From assembly GCA_051294375.1 (NCBI GenBank), contig JBJCIZ010000239.1:4072402-4136401 (forward strand): a DNA stretch of 64,000 nucleotides, read 5' to 3'. The translations under genes were made by a program, and so were the position numbers. This stretch comes from Paraspadella gotoi (lineage: Eukaryota > Chaetognatha). Below the pieces are notes generated by a model. It saw nothing but the letters and a program-made list of their open reading frames with translations, was not told the origin of the DNA and made no database searches. This document shows positions 1-11,760 of the stretch, in pieces (position 1 is the stretch's first letter; the number at the start of each line of letters is the position of its first letter).

Positions 1-159
1 CGCAACTAAAAATGGCAAACCCGGATGTGCTAATGAGAATTACGAGAAAATTCAAGGGGAAGAGAATGAGAGTCGGATGAAAAAAAAAAACTAAAAGGTG
101 GCGGGAAAAACCTGATGTGATTAAGAAGAAGGGTGAGGCAAGCAGGGGGATGGAGCTGG

Positions 160-745
160 GGGAGGGGTAAGGGATACAAAATGAAAGACGGGAAAGGGGA
201 AAAGGAATTATAATTTATAGGGAAGGGAATAATTGGAGAAGTAGGAATATAGGGGAAAGTGAAATTGAGGGAAAGGGTGATGTGATGAAAGACAAAGGAA
301 ATTAAGGGAGATGGGAAGGAAAGGTTAGAGCTAAATTAAGAAGGAAACAAATAGAGAGGGGAAAAGGGACAAAGTAAGAGGGCAATAAGAGGGAACAAGG
401 AAAATTAGGGAGGGGAAAGAAAAGGGGGAGAAAGGGAATTAAGGGGGGAGAGAATTAGGGAGGAAAGTAGAAAGGGCTAAAAGAAAGGAAGGACAAAAAG
501 GGATAAAATTAAGGGGAGAGGGGAAAAGGGAACAAAAAGGGTGGAGATAACGGCATAAAAATTAAGGGGAGGGAGGAAAAAGGGACGAAAAAGGATAAAA
601 TTAAGGGGAGAGGGGAAAAGGACAAAAAGGGTGGAGAAATGGGCTAAAAATTAAGGGAAGAAGGGGAAAAGGGACAAAAAATTAAAGGGAGAGGGGAAAG
701 GGACAAAAAGGGTGGAGAAAGGGATAAAAATTAAGGGAAGAGTAA
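160..745. repeat. Purine-rich degenerate tandem array (copy A)
   Basis: From about 430 the sequence is built of ~38-48 bp units of the form AAAATTAAGGGGAGAGGGG followed by AAAAGGGACAAAAAGGG, alternating with a variant carrying GTGGAGAAAGGGCT. About seven units can be counted. The flank from 160 is similar but more degenerate. The + strand is almost free of C. The corresponding array in copy B has about twice as many units. Confidence 0.85.
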
Positions 746-954
746 TTTAAAATGATATTATTTATTACGAACTTCGTTAGGAAAGGAAGTGTTTCATAAA
801 ATTAGATGTTCTAACATGCCGGTTGTTAATTAAAAATAACAATTACCTATTACCTCGCTATCTGTTGTCGCTAATTGTTCTCATTTCAGCCCATCAATAT
901 CATAACAAGCTATTTCTTACTAACTCTAAGCCAAGCACAATCGATCATCAAATT

Positions 955-1115
955 CTTACACGCTCTCAGCCACTAAAAATCTCTCAAGTTAATTATTACT
1001 CGCGCTCAACCAATCAAATCGATCTAGCATCCCATTCTCGCTGTCAGCCAATCAAAAAATCGTTCTAGCTTACTCTTTCAGCCAATCAAAATCCTTCGAG
1101 TTAACTCTTTCGTGC
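955..1115. repeat. CCAAT-bearing degenerate tandem units (copy A)
   Basis: Three to four imperfect units of about 35-40 bp each contain CAGCCAATCAAAAT or CAACCAATCAAAT followed by a TCTAGC/TTCGAGTTAACTC segment. The motif CCAATCA is the classical CCAAT-box core, but here it is carried by a tandem repeat, so promoter function is only a possibility. Confidence 0.6.
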
Positions 1116-1239
1116 AGAAAGTAAGTAAAGGTGAGAAACTTCTCTCTCCAACTCGGATGAGGGAGTGAGGGTCGCCCATGCATGAACTTACTTTCGAGGA
1201 GAAAGGGAGGAACTGACAAGGTAGGGTCGTGGGACTGGG

Positions 1240-1915
1240 GTGAGTTAAGAAAGAATGGGGAGAGGGAGGAGGTAATTAGAAAGGGGAAGGTAAAAATATG
1301 AAGGGGAAAAGAAGGAAAAAAGAAGGAAGGGAGGAAAAAAAAAAAGAAGGAGAGTGAGAGACAAGGAAAGGGAAGGAAGGGAATGGATAAAAAGGAAAAA
1401 GGGAGGAATGGAAGAAAAAAAGGAAAATAGAGAAAGGGGAAGAAAAAAGGAAAATGTGAGGAAGGAGAATGACAAAGGAGAAAGGAGGAAATCAAAGAAA
1501 AAATAAGGAAAAAGAGTAACGAAAGGGGATTGACGGAAAAGATAGGAGGCGCCTGGCGCTGGGGGCGGGGCAGTAATTAAATTGAGAGTAAAGAAGAAAG
1601 GCGGAAAATAGGGTAAGAAGGGAAGAGAAAAAAGATGGAGGAGGGGAAATGGGTTGAAGATGAAAGGAGGGAAGGGGCAAAAGGAAGGAGGAAGAGGATG
1701 AGGGGTGAAGGTAAGGAGAAATGGGAAAGTAAACGGGGGGACAAGAGGAAAGAAAGTGAAAAGAGAGAGGGAAAGGGAGACGGGGGAAGGGAAGAAGGAG
1801 GAAGGGAGGGAGAAGGGAAGAGAAGGCGGAATGGGAAAGAAGAAAGGGGAAGGGAAAGAAAAAAGGGAGAAGGGGAGGGGGAAACGAAATGGGGAAGGGA
1901 AAGGGGAAAAGCCTC
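1240..1915. repeat. Polypurine tract, ~670 bp (copy A)
   Basis: The + strand consists almost entirely of G and A, broken mainly by a short mixed segment near 1520-1585 (GGAGGCGCCTGGCGCTGGGG). Open frames read through it on both strands only because purine or pyrimidine strands rarely make stop codons; their products are G/R/E/K-rich or S/P/F/L-rich and are not gene evidence. Confidence 0.85.
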
Positions 1916-1981
1916 CACCAGTCAACTTTGGCTTTGAGTTTAATCCAATTTCCTCTGATACGTCAATGAAGGCAGGAATAT

Positions 1982-2030
1982 CTACGACGACGACGATGAC
2001 GACGATAGACGACGACGACGACAGCAGCGA
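1982..2030. repeat. (GAC)n trinucleotide array (copy A)
   Basis: An interrupted run of ACG/GAC triplets. The same array with slightly different interruptions is at 7937-7981. Confidence 0.85.
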
Positions 2031-3395
2031 GGTTTTCCGCTTCGGCGAAATTTCGCTGTACTATTTCATCATGATATATATTTTTACTATTGAAGAAATA
2101 GTTTAGAAAAAATATTTAACACGATGCAATATCTGTTTAACGGCCTGACTCATGAAACAACTAATCCTATAATCAATAGGAGTATCATTTCGTATTACGC
2201 TTATTCTAACGTAAAAAATAGTTTTGTCATTTAGAATTCGTCGTTTTTCACAACATACCCTAATTTTTTTCTGAGATTGATTTTTTTATAAATTTTCTGG
2301 AGATAACATCGCGCTTTGATTATTTGTAACGTGAGAGAAAGTTACACGATAATGGTTAGAAAATGGATAGAAGTTTTAACATGAACAATTTAAGAGAGCC
2401 GAAGAAAATCTCCCACGATAGCCCATTTATATTCCCTATCACTTATTATTGCCTCAATACTTAATCTCAATATTTGATGCTAATCCCCAAGCTAATCCTC
2501 TCAATCTAATCTTTACCTTATCCTCTAATCTAATATGCAAAAATTAAAATTATAAAATCCGAAAATTTAAGACGAAAATAGGGCGTTTCGAGAAAATAAC
2601 AGCTTTTTTTCCCGAACTGTCGTCATAATTGTTTAGAGACGGATCTGCTGACAGCAAAATATTGTCGGTTTAGTCATTGAGATCATATCTGCGGAGGGGG
2701 GGGCAGGTTGCCGAATTTAGTAACATTTGCTTACTAACGTGTTAATGATAAAATAAGAACAATAGGATCAAATTTTATTAATCAGGGTAAGGACCGAGAG
2801 AAAAAAGGTACCATTTCTGGTAACAGGCTCAAGAACTAATCAAATCTGATGGCCGGATTTAATAACGTTGTTCATTTATGAATGGAATCAGAATATGAAG
2901 CAACAACAGCTATATATCAAAACATCGAATTTTGAAAAATCATGCCAAAAAAAAAAACATTTCCGTCCGTCTCGTCCCATCTTAACTTTGAACGACCAAC
3001 TACTACTAACTATAATACTATATACTACTCTATCATTAATCAGTCATTTAAGCAATTAGTTAATTAATCATCTGATTCAGCCGCCCAACCGCTAAAAAAT
3101 ACGCGCAGTGTCCTTCGTTTGCTCAAAACTGTTTTTTTTTCCCCCCGAGTCTCCTTTCCTATTTATCCTCCCACAGTGAGACGGCCAACACACCCACGCT
3201 TCAAACATAGTCAAGTACGACAGATTATTCGACACACCGCGTATTTTTTTTATCTTTCTTTTTTCTCCATCAGTCTTCTCTGTGGGAAAGAAGGGGCTGT
3301 GCTTGGCAGAATCGTTTTTTGTTTTTCATTTTTTTTCCTTGAAAAAATCAAGTGTCGATGTCAGGCTTAAGAATAGGCATGCGAGACGCCGATAA
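2031..3395. other. AT-rich duplicated sequence without recognised gene (copy A)
   Basis: Non-repetitive AT-rich sequence that aligns with 7982-9385. Short open frames are broken by indels relative to the other copy (for example around 2868-3059 and 3119-3370), which argues against coding constraint. Tracts of T8-T9 flank several indels. Confidence 0.6.
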
Positions 3396-3592
3396 AATCC
3401 TCCTGTCTATCTCTCTCTCGTCTCTTTCTTCTCTCTCCTTCATCTCCCCTCTTCTCTTCCTATACTTTCTCTCTCTCTTCTCTTCTTCTGTTTCTCCTCT
3501 CTTTCCCTTCTCTCTCTTCCTCCCTTCTCCTCCTCTTACCTCCCCTCTCTCTCTCTCTCTTCTCTCTCTTCTCTCTCTCTCTCTCTCCATTT
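3396..3592. repeat. (CT)n-rich array (copy A)
   Basis: About 200 bp of interrupted CT repeats. The matching array in copy B (9386-9698) is about 110 bp longer, one of the main length differences between the copies. Confidence 0.9.
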
Positions 3593-3741
3593 ATATCTCA
3601 AGTTTGTTCCCTCTCACATTCGTCAGTTGTTATTTCTTTTCAAGATTTTATCTTATCTTGTCGCGTCCAGGATTGACGCTAGATTTATTCGAATTTGTTT
3701 TATCAAGATTTATATCCCCTTCTCTTCCAAGATTAATTTTT

Positions 3742-4105
3742 AGTTGCGTTAAGTCACTATTCGGTCGGTGTCGGTCGGTCGCGTCGTATGTCTGTCAGTC
3801 GGTCTTTCCACTTACGTTAGAATAATGCTCATTAGATGTGTTGGTTTGCCTCATTTGTTGGACAGGAAAAACTCAAATCTAAGGGACTGCTACGCCGCCC
3901 TTCAGAGAATAAAAGACAAAATACAAAGACAAATTTCCGATGGCAGTGCTTGTCATAAATACACAGTTAAGAAAGTTATGATAGTCATGTAGTCATTCAT
4001 GTCACTGTAGTCCAATGTAAGATTAGTTATGTCATGTATGTACAAGAAACACAGCTGAGAAGGAATCACTTCGGCACAACACATTTGATATTTCCGTTCT
4101 TGTTT
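3742..4105 (+). mobile_element. Family B small transposon, copy B1
   Basis: It begins AGTTGCGTTAAGTCAC, continues with GGTCGGT repeats, then CACTTACGTTAGAATAATGC, GGGACTGCTACGCCGCC and ends near CGGCACAACACATTTG plus TTTCCGTTCTTGTTT. The same landmarks occur in order at 9854-10215, in reverse at 5347-5779, and split by an insertion at 55719-58311. No coding capacity is present, so it is non-autonomous. Terminal GTTGCGYCGC is found inverted at both ends of the best copy, which suggests a MITE-like DNA element. The region around 3826-3845 is an empty site for the insertion seen at 55822. Confidence 0.75.
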
Positions 4106-4698
4106 CATTTTAGCTAAAAAGTTTAAATTATTGTTGACAACATAAGTACGTTTTTTTTGTTGTATTTTTTTTGTTATAGCTAACTTAGTGTTTATGAGAA
4201 ATTCAAACAAATCGGTTTATAATATAGATATCTTTAAATATTATAATCAACACTACGTACATTTGAGAAAGAAGCTTAAATTTTTTTTAATGTTTATTTT
4301 GGTCGTAAAGAGATTTTTATGTCTCACAGTTTTTTTTTTTTTATTATTTTTTTTTCGTTTCGGGTTCTGGCATTGGCGGGCTTGGCTTCGAGAGCAAGCA
4401 ACGGCGAGCGATTGTGACACGAGGCAAGCAATGAGAAAAATAACTATGACTGAAACGAAGAGCAATGAATGATCATGGGGATATACTTATAACTGATACA
4501 CTATACTTATATGTGGCGGAAAACGGATGCGCATTAACTATCGATTTCTGGCGACAGATAGAAACGAACGATACGGATGGCAAACGATGAAAATCGATGG
4601 CAAAGGACTATCCAAAAAGACGGATTTGATGGCATTCGAAATGGCGATTCCGTCGTTTCTCATTCGAAATAAAAAAAAGAAAATTCAAGATGGCGTCG

Positions 4699-4703
<5 letters not shown>
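4106..4703. other. Right part of duplication copy A, no recognised gene
   Basis: AT-rich with long T runs, then a more balanced stretch (4350-4703) with GCATTGGCGGGCTTGGCTTC and CAAGATGGCGTCGACTT. It aligns with 10216-10783. Small frames (for example 4527-4745) run straight into a GA array and look fortuitous. Confidence 0.55.
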
Positions 4704-4738
<35 letters not shown>

Positions 4739-4850
4739 GACATAAAGAGAGAAAGAGAGAGAGAAAGAAAGAGAGAAAAAGAGAGAAAGCAAAAGAAAGA
4801 GGGAGAAAGAAAAAGAGAGAGAAAGAGAGAGAGAGAGAGGGGGGGAGAGA
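4704..4850. repeat. (GA)n array at the end of duplication copy A
   Basis: Interrupted GA/GAAA repeats begin exactly where similarity to copy B stops after GTCGACTT. Copy B has no GA array at the same point, so the repeat marks the duplication edge. Confidence 0.88.
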
Positions 4851-5346
4851 GTTTGTAAACAAAAAGAAACCCTGGTAATAAAGAAAAAATTAAACCTGTT
4901 CCTTGATACAGTCAAGAAGTAAATATGTCTACATAAATAAATTAGTAAAGGAAGAAAAAGCATCTGGAAATATTCAGAGTTAGGCAAGAGGGGGAGAAAA
5001 GAAAATTTAAAAAAAGAGACTAATGGAAATGGAAATTGAAAGAGAAATGGAGAGACAGACAGACAGACAGACAAATGGAAAAAAAATGATTATTAGAATA
5101 AAACATGATAAAAAGAAAGGTTTATTCTAGAAAAGAAAAATTAAAAATGGGGAAAAATGGAAATAAGGAATAAAAAAAGGTAGAAAGATTAAATGGAGAA
5201 CTTAAGTAAAAATGGAAAAAATTAGGAAAAGAGTAACAAAAGACAATGGGTGAAAAATGGGGGGAAAATATTAAGAATAGGGTTAAAGGGAAAACAGAAA
5301 ATGGGAAAAGAAATGTTAGAAAAGGAAAAAAATAGAAGAAAATATT
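4851..5346. other. A-rich spacer between duplication copies
   Basis: A-rich, G-over-C sequence with no gene and a short (GACA)n run at about 5053-5074. Not seen after copy B. Confidence 0.6.
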
Positions 5347-5779
5347 AAAACAAGAACGGTAATTCCAATGTGTTGCGCCGCAGTGACTTTATTTTCACGT
5401 ATTGATCATATGATATGACATGACATGATAAGACATAACAAAAAAAACTTTATTTGCCTGTGCATTTATGATATGTACTGCATCAAAATTCTGTCTTTTA
5501 TTCTTTATAGTTTTAGGAATTCCTGAAGGCGGCGCTAGCAGTCCCTTAGCTCCTTTTATCTTTACTCGATAAATGGGCGTGGATATCTCTCAAACTCGGA
5601 GTTGGAATCAGCTCAGCTATGAGTAATGGATGCAGGAAAGATAGTTTGTATCCCTATTTGACGGTTTTTTAAATTTTTTTTAAAAAAATTGTATCTTTAA
5701 CCGACCGACCCTGGACCGACTGACAGACCGACCGAAAAGTGACTTATAGAGTTGCTCCGCGAGTACTCGCGACGCAACT
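5347..5779 (-). mobile_element. Family B small transposon, copy B2
   Basis: Reverse orientation relative to B1 and the longest copy. It runs from AAAACAAGAACGG through TGTTGCGCCGCAGTGACTTT, GGCGGCGCTAGCAGTCC and CCGACCGACC to GAGTACTCGCGACGCAACT. The two ends carry GTTGCGCCGC and GTTGCGTCGC in inverted orientation, a short terminal inverted repeat. Its outer CGCAACT forms the first bases of duplication copy B. No transposase frame. Confidence 0.75.
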
Positions 5780-6099
5780 AAAAATGGCAAACCCGGATGT
5801 GCTAATGAGAATTCACGAGAAAATTCAAGGGGAAGAGAATGAGAGTCGGATGAAAAAAAAAAACTAAAGGTGGCGGGAAAAACCTGATGTGATTAAGAAA
5901 GAAGGGTGAGGCAAGCAGGGGGATGGAGCTGGGGGAGGGGTAAGGGATACAAAATGGAAAGACGGGAAAGGGGAAAAGGAATTATAATATATAGGGAAGG
6001 GAATAAATTGGAAGGGAAAGGGTGAAAAGGGATATTAAATACAAGGGGGGAAAGGGGATAGAAATTGAGGGGGAAAGGGTGATGAATGATGGGAAAAGG

Positions 6100-6690
6100 G
6101 ACAAAAAGGGATAAAATTTAAGGGGAGAGGGAAAAGGGAACAAAAAGGGTGGAAACGGCTAAAAATTAAGGGAAGAGGGAAAAGGAGACGAAAAAGAGGA
6201 TAAAATTAAGGGGAGAGGGGAAAAGGACAAAAAGGGTAGAGAAAGGGCTAAAAATAAGGGAAGAAGGGGAAAAGGACAAAGAAAAATTAAAGGGAGAGGG
6301 GAAAAGGGACAAAAAGGGTGGAGAAAGGGCTAAAAATTAAGGGAAGAGGGGAAAAGGGACAAAAAGGGATAAAATTAAGGGGAGAGGGGAAAGGGTTGAG
6401 AAAGGGCTAAAATTAAGGAAGAGGGGAAAAGGACAAAAAGGGATAAAATTAAGGGGAGAGGGGGAAAAGGGACAAAAAGGGTGGATAACTGGATAAAAAT
6501 TAAGGGAGGAGAGGAAAAGGGACGAAAAGAGATAAAATTAAGGGGAGAGGGGAAAAGGGACAAAAAGGGTGGAGAATGGGCTAAAAATTAAGGGAAGAAG
6601 GGAAAAGGGACAAAAATTAAAGGGAGAGGGGAAAAGGGACAAAAAGGGTGGAGAAAGGGATAAAAATTAAGGGAAGAGTGATTTAAAATG
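6100..6690. repeat. Purine-rich tandem array (copy B, expanded)
   Basis: About fourteen ~38-48 bp units centred on AAAATTAAGGGGAGAGGGG, roughly twice the count in copy A. Unit-number change between otherwise similar copies is typical of minisatellite instability. Confidence 0.88.
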
Positions 6691-6889
6691 ATATTATTTA
6701 TTACAACTTTCGTTAGGAAAAGAAGTTTTCATAAAATTAGATGTTCTAAACATGCCGGTTGTTAATTAAAAAATAACAATTACCTATTACCTCGCTATCT
6801 GTTGTCGCTAATTGTTTCTCAATTTCAGCCCATCAATATCATACAAGCTATTTCTTACTAACTCTAAGCCAAACACAATCGATCATCAG

Positions 6890-7050
6890 ATTCTTACACG
6901 CTCTCAGCCACTAAAAATCTCTCAAGTTAATTATTACTCGCGCTCAACCAATCAAAATCGATCTAGCAATCCCATTCTCGCTGTCAGCCAATCAAAATCG
7001 TTCTAGCTTACTCTTTCAGCCAATCAAAATCCTTCGAGTTAACTCTTTCG
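6890..7050. repeat. CCAAT-bearing tandem units (copy B)
   Basis: Same CAGCCAATCAAAATC-containing units as at 955-1115. This version reads more regularly than copy A, where single-base indels interrupt the motif. Confidence 0.6.
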
Positions 7051-7194
7051 TGCAGAAAGTAAGTAAAGGTGAGAAAACTTCTCTCTTCCAACTCGGATGA
7101 GGGAGTGAGGGTCGCCCATGCATGAACTTACTTTCGAGGAGAAAGAGGGAGGAACTGACAAGGTAGGGTCGTGGGGACTGGGGTGAGTTAAGAA

Positions 7195-7865
7195 AGAATG
7201 GGGAGAGGGAGGAGGTAATTAGAAAAGGGGGAGGTAAAATTATGAAGGGGAAAAGGAAGGAAAAAGAAGGAAGGGAGGAAAAAAGAAAAAAAGGAAGAAG
7301 TGAGAGACAAGGAAAGGGAAGGAAGGGAATGGATAAAAAAGGAAAAAAGGAGGAATGGAAAGAAAAAAGGAAAATAGAGAAAGGGGAAGAAAAAAAGGAA
7401 AATTGAGGAAGAGAATGACAAAGAGGGAAAGAGAGGAAATCAAAGAAAAAATAAGGAAAAGAGTAACGAAAGGGGATTGACGGAAAGATAGGAGGCGCCT
7501 GGCGCCTGGGGGCGGGGAGTAATTAAATTGAGAGTAAGAGGAAAGGCGGGAAGAATATGGGAAGAAGGGAAGAAGAAAAAATGAGGAGGGGAAATGGGGA
7601 AGAGGAAAGGGGGAGGGAAGGGGGGAAAAAGAAGGAGGAAGAGGTGAGGGGTGAAGGTAAGGAGAAATGGGAAAGTAACGGGGGGACAAGAGGAAAGGAA
7701 AGTGAAAGAGAGAGGGAAGGGAGACGGGGGAGGGAAAAGGGGAAGAAAAGGAGGAAGGGAAAGGGAGAAGGAATGAGAAGGCGGAATGGGAAAAAGAAAG
7801 GGGAAGGGAAGGAAAAAGGGAGAAGGGGAGGGGGAAACGAAATGGGGAAGGGGAAAGGGGAAAAG
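7195..7865. repeat. Polypurine tract, ~670 bp (copy B)
   Basis: Counterpart of 1240-1915, again nearly all G and A on the + strand with a mixed island GGAGGCGCCTGGCGCCTGGG near 7490-7510. Frames across it differ in length and phase from copy A, as expected for non-coding DNA. Confidence 0.85.
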
Positions 7866-7936
7866 CCTCCACCAGTCAACTTTGGCTTTGAGTTTAATCC
7901 AATTTCCTCTGATACGTCAATGAAGGCAGGAATATC

Positions 7937-7981
7937 TACGACGACGACGATGACGACGATAACGACGACGACGACGACAGC
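7937..7981. repeat. (GAC)n trinucleotide array (copy B)
   Basis: ACG/GAC triplets matching those at 1982-2030, followed by the conserved CAGCGAG segment. Confidence 0.85.
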
Positions 7982-8956
7982 CAGCGAGTTTTCCGCTTCG
8001 GGCGAATTTCGCTGTACTATTTCATCAATAGATATATATTTTTTTTTACTTTTGAAGAAATAGTTTAAAAAAATATTTAACACGATGCAATATCTGTTTA
8101 ACGGCCTGACACAATGAAACTTTAACTAATCCTATTAATCAATAGGAGTATCATTTCGTATTACGCTTATTTAACGTAAAAAATAGTTTTGTCATTTAGA
8201 ATCGTCGTTTTTCACAACATACCTAATTTTTTTCTGAGATTGATTTTTTTTTAAATTTTCTGGAGATAACATCGCGCTTTTTGATTATTTGTAACGTGAG
8301 AGAAAGTTAAACGATAATGGTTAGAAAATGGATAGAAGTTTTAACATGAACAATTTAAGAGAGCCGAAGAAAATCTCCCACGATAGCCCCATTTATATTC
8401 CCTATCACTTATATTCCTAATACTTAATCTCAATATTTGATGCTAATCCCCAAGCTTAATCCTCAATCTAATCTTTAGCCTTATCCTCTAATCTAATATG
8501 CAAAACTTAAAAATTATAACAACTCCGAAATTTAAGACGAAAATAGGGCGTTTCGAGAAAATAAAGCTTTTTTTCCCGAACTGTCGTCATAATTGTTTAG
8601 AGACGGATCTGCTGACAGCAAAATATTGTCGGTTAGTCATTGAGATCATATCTGCGGAGGGGAGGGGGCAGGTTGCCGAATTTAGTAACATTTGCTTACT
8701 AACGTTTAATGATAAATAAGAACAATAAGGATCATAATTTTATAATCAGGGTAAGGACCGAGAGAAAAAAGGTACCATTTTGGTAACAGGCTCAAGAACT
8801 AATCAAACTGATGCCGGATTTAATAACGTTGTTCATTTATTGAATGGAATCAGAATATGAAGCAACAACAGCTATATATCAAAACATCGAATTTTGAAAA
8901 ATCATGCCAAAAAAACAAACAAACTATTTCCGTCCGTTCGTCCCATCTTAACTTTG

Positions 8957-9012
<56 letters not shown>
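8957..9012. repeat. (AACT)14 tetranucleotide array
   Basis: A pure AACT run present only in copy B. Copy A has a degenerate AACTACTACTAACTATAATA stretch at the same place (about 2990-3030), so the array arose or was lost after the copies diverged. Confidence 0.92.
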
Positions 9013-9385
9013 CATTACTCATTAATCAGTCATTTAAGCAATTAGTTAATTAATCATCTGATCAGCCGCCCACCGCTAAAAAATATCGCGCGGATCCTTC
9101 GTTTGCTCAAACTTTTTTTTCCCCCCCGAGCTCCTTTCCTATTTTCCTCCCACAGTGAGACGGCCAACACACCACGCTTCAAACATAGTCAAGTACGACA
9201 GATTATTCGACACACCGCGTTTATTTTTTTTAGTCTTTCTTTTTTCTCCGATCAGTCTTCTCTGTGGGAAAGAAGGGGCTGTGCTTGGCAGAATGCTGTT
9301 TTTTGTTTTCATTTTTTTTCCTTGAAAAAAGTCAAGTGTCGATGTCAGGCTTAAGAATAGGATGCGAGACGCGATAAAAAAAATC

Positions 9386-9421
9386 TTTCTCTCTCTCGCT
9401 CTTACTTTCTCTCTCTTTCTT

Positions 9422-9503
<82 letters not shown>

Positions 9504-9533
9504 CTCCTCTTTCTACTCTCTCTCTTCTCTCTT

Positions 9534-9610
<77 letters not shown>

Positions 9611-9667
9611 CCCCTTCTCCCTCTCTCTCTCCCTCTCTCTCTCTCTCTCTCCTTCTCTCTCTCTCTC

Positions 9668-9698
<31 letters not shown>
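9386..9698. repeat. (CT)n array, ~310 bp
   Basis: Long, lightly interrupted CT repeat in copy B, counterpart of 3396-3592. All frames through it encode poly-S/L or poly-R/E and are not genes. Confidence 0.93.
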
Positions 9699-9853
9699 CC
9701 ATTTATATCTTCAAGTTTGTTCCCTCTCACATTCGTCAGTTGTTATTTCTTTTCAAGATTTATCTTATCTTGTCGCGTCCAGGATTTGACCTAGATTTAT
9801 TCGAATTTGTTTTATCAAGATTTATATCCCCTTCTCGTTCAAGATTAATTTTT

Positions 9854-10215
9854 AGTTGCGTTTAGTCACTATTCGGTCGGTCGGTCGGTCGGTCGTTCGG
9901 TATGTCTGTCAGTCGGTCTGTTCCACTTACGTGAATAATGCTCATTAGATTGTTGGTTGCTCATTTGTGAAGACAGGAAAAAACTCAAATCTAAGGGACT
10001 GCTAGCGCCGCCTTCAGAGAATAAAAGACAAAATACAAAGGACAAAATTCCGATGCAGTGCTTGTCATAAATACACGAGTTAAGAAAGTTATGATAGTCA
10101 TGTTGTCATGTCATGTCATGTAGCCATGTAATATTATATCATGTAATGTCACAAGAAACACACCTGATAAGGAAGTCACTTCGGCACAACACATTTGTAT
10201 TACCGTTCTTGTTTT
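9854..10215 (+). mobile_element. Family B small transposon, copy B3
   Basis: Same landmarks as B1: AGTTGCGTTTAGTCACT, a clean (GGTC)n run, CACTTACGTGAATAATGCTC, GGGACTGCTAGCGCCGCC, CGGCACAACACATTTG and CGTTCTTGTTTTT. It arrived by duplication together with the unit. The segment GCTCATTAGATTGTTGGTTG is the second empty-site reference for the insertion at 55822. Confidence 0.75.
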
Positions 10216-10880
10216 TCTAAAAAGTTTAAATTATTGTTGACAACATAAGTACGTTGGATTTTTTTTGTTATAACTAACTTTTGTTAATGAGAAATTCAAA
10301 CAATCGGTTTATAATATAGATTTCTTTATATTATAATCACACGTACGTACATTTGGAAAGAAGCTTAAATTTTTTTTCATGTTTATTTTGGTCGTAAAAG
10401 ATTTTTATATCTCGACGTTTTTTTTTTTATTATTTTTTTTTCGTTTCGGGTTCTGGCATTGGCGGAGCTTGGCTTCCGAGAGCAAGCAACGGCGAGCGAT
10501 TGTGACACGAGGCAAGCAATGAGAATAAATAACTATGACTGCAAAACAAAGAGCAATGAATGATCATCAGGGGGATATACCTTAAATATTATACGGAAAA
10601 CGGATGGCATTAACTATCGATTTCTGGCGACAGATAGAAACGAACAATTACGGATGGCAAACGATGAAAATCGATGGCAAAGACTATCCAAAAAGACGGA
10701 ATTTGATGGCATTCGAAATGGCGATTCCGTCGTTTCCATTCGAAATAAAAAAAAGCAAAATTCAAGATGGCGTCGACTTAAGGAAACGATGCCATTTGAT
10801 CTTAGAAAAAAAGTTTTTTTTTCTTTCGGCGTAAAAAAAATATTATTTTATGGAAAACTTAGTATGTTCTTTAAAACATA

Positions 10881-10883
<3 letters not shown>

Positions 10884-10928
<45 letters not shown>

Positions 10929-11046
10929 CTCTCTTGTCTCTCTTCTCTCTCTCTCTCTCTTCTCTCTTCTCTCCTCTCTCTCTTTTTTAGTCTTTGAGAT
11001 AAAAATGATATTTTTTGGGGGAGGAGGATGAAGGAGGAAGAGAGAG

Positions 11047-11102
<56 letters not shown>

Positions 11103-11105
11103 AGA

Positions 11106-11136
<31 letters not shown>

Positions 11137-11145
11137 AAGAGAGAA
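10884..11145. repeat. (CT)n / (GA)n inverted array pair
   Basis: A CT array (10884-10988) is followed after ~50 bp by a GA array (11036-11145). The two arms are complementary, so a strand could fold into a hairpin. Open frames on either strand are artefacts of the repeats. Confidence 0.88.
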
Positions 11146-11289
11146 AATGTCAGAAAGCGTCGACAAGTCAGTAAGTAAAAAGGGCCACGGTTTTTTTCCA
11201 TTTAATCGCTTGAGGCAAAATCGATGCGAAACTAAAAATTTCGGTTTCTCCAAAAATGGCCGAAGGGTGAGAGTAAAAAATCCTAATTA

Positions 11290-11760
11290 AATTTAAAATT
11301 AAAAAAAAAATAAAAATAAAAGAGAAAAGAAAAAAAGAAACCTATATTGAAAATGAAAAAAAGTAAAAGATAGTACGTCAACTTCAAACTCCATAAAAAA
11401 AATTAAGTAAATTTTTTTATCTAAAAAAATGAAAATAAAAATAAACCCAAGAAACCTGAAGGAAGACAAAAGGGTTAAGGATTAGGGTCAAAGATTAGGA
11501 TATTGATTAAGATTAGGGATTCGGTTTGTGATTATGGTTAGGGATTTAGGTTAGGGATTAACTTTTAAGGTTAATGGTTAAAGTCAAAAATTAGAGATAA
11601 GGGTTTAGGGTTAGGGTTTAGGATTAGATTAGGTTTAAAGTGGAGGGTTATGGATTAGGGTTAAGGATTAGTTTATGACTTTAAAAATGTATTTAAATTA
11701 AATATTAAGGTTAAAAATAAATTCTGGGAAAAACAAAGAGAAAATGGGGCTCTCTCGGAA
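11290..11760 (+). repeat. Family E1: degenerate TTAGGG-like block
   Basis: Between about 11470 and 11670 there are many imperfect GGTTAGGG, GGATTAGGG and GGTTTAGGG words, never a pure hexamer array. The right flank (GACTTTAAAAATG...AAGGTTAAAAATAAATTC...GGGGCTCTCTCGGAAAA) recurs beside the block at 13330-13665. This is therefore an element that carries telomere-like repeats, not a telomere end. Confidence 0.72.

Larger units (their letters stand above)
1..4703 (+). repeat. Segmental duplication, copy A
   Basis: This stretch recurs in the same orientation at 5773-10783. Matching landmarks run in the same order: the opening CGCAACTAAAAATGGCAAAC, a purine-rich tandem array, CCAAT-bearing units, a polypurine block, a GAC array, a CT array, a family B transposon and the end at TTCAAGATGGCGTCGACTT. 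The copies differ by many one-base indels, often in homopolymers, and by tandem-unit number. Position 1 is already inside the repeat, and its first seven bases equal a family B transposon end, so the unit probably continues leftward out of the window. No gene is recognised in it. Confidence 0.93.
5773..10783 (+). repeat. Segmental duplication, copy B
   Basis: Collinear with 1-4703. The starting offset of 5772 bases grows to about 5950 after the purine tandem array and about 6080 by the end, because copy B has more tandem units, a longer CT array and an extra AACT array. No N gap separates it from copy A. Real local duplication and uncollapsed alleles are both possible. Confidence 0.93.

Noticed and set aside
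9139-9865. Arg/Glu-rich and Ser/Leu-rich proteins over the CT array
   Set aside because: All six frames stay open because CT/GA repeats lack stop codons. Copy A does not keep the same frames.
11470-11680. True telomere or chromosome-fusion scar
   Set aside because: No pure hexamer array, and the same non-telomeric flank occurs beside a second block.
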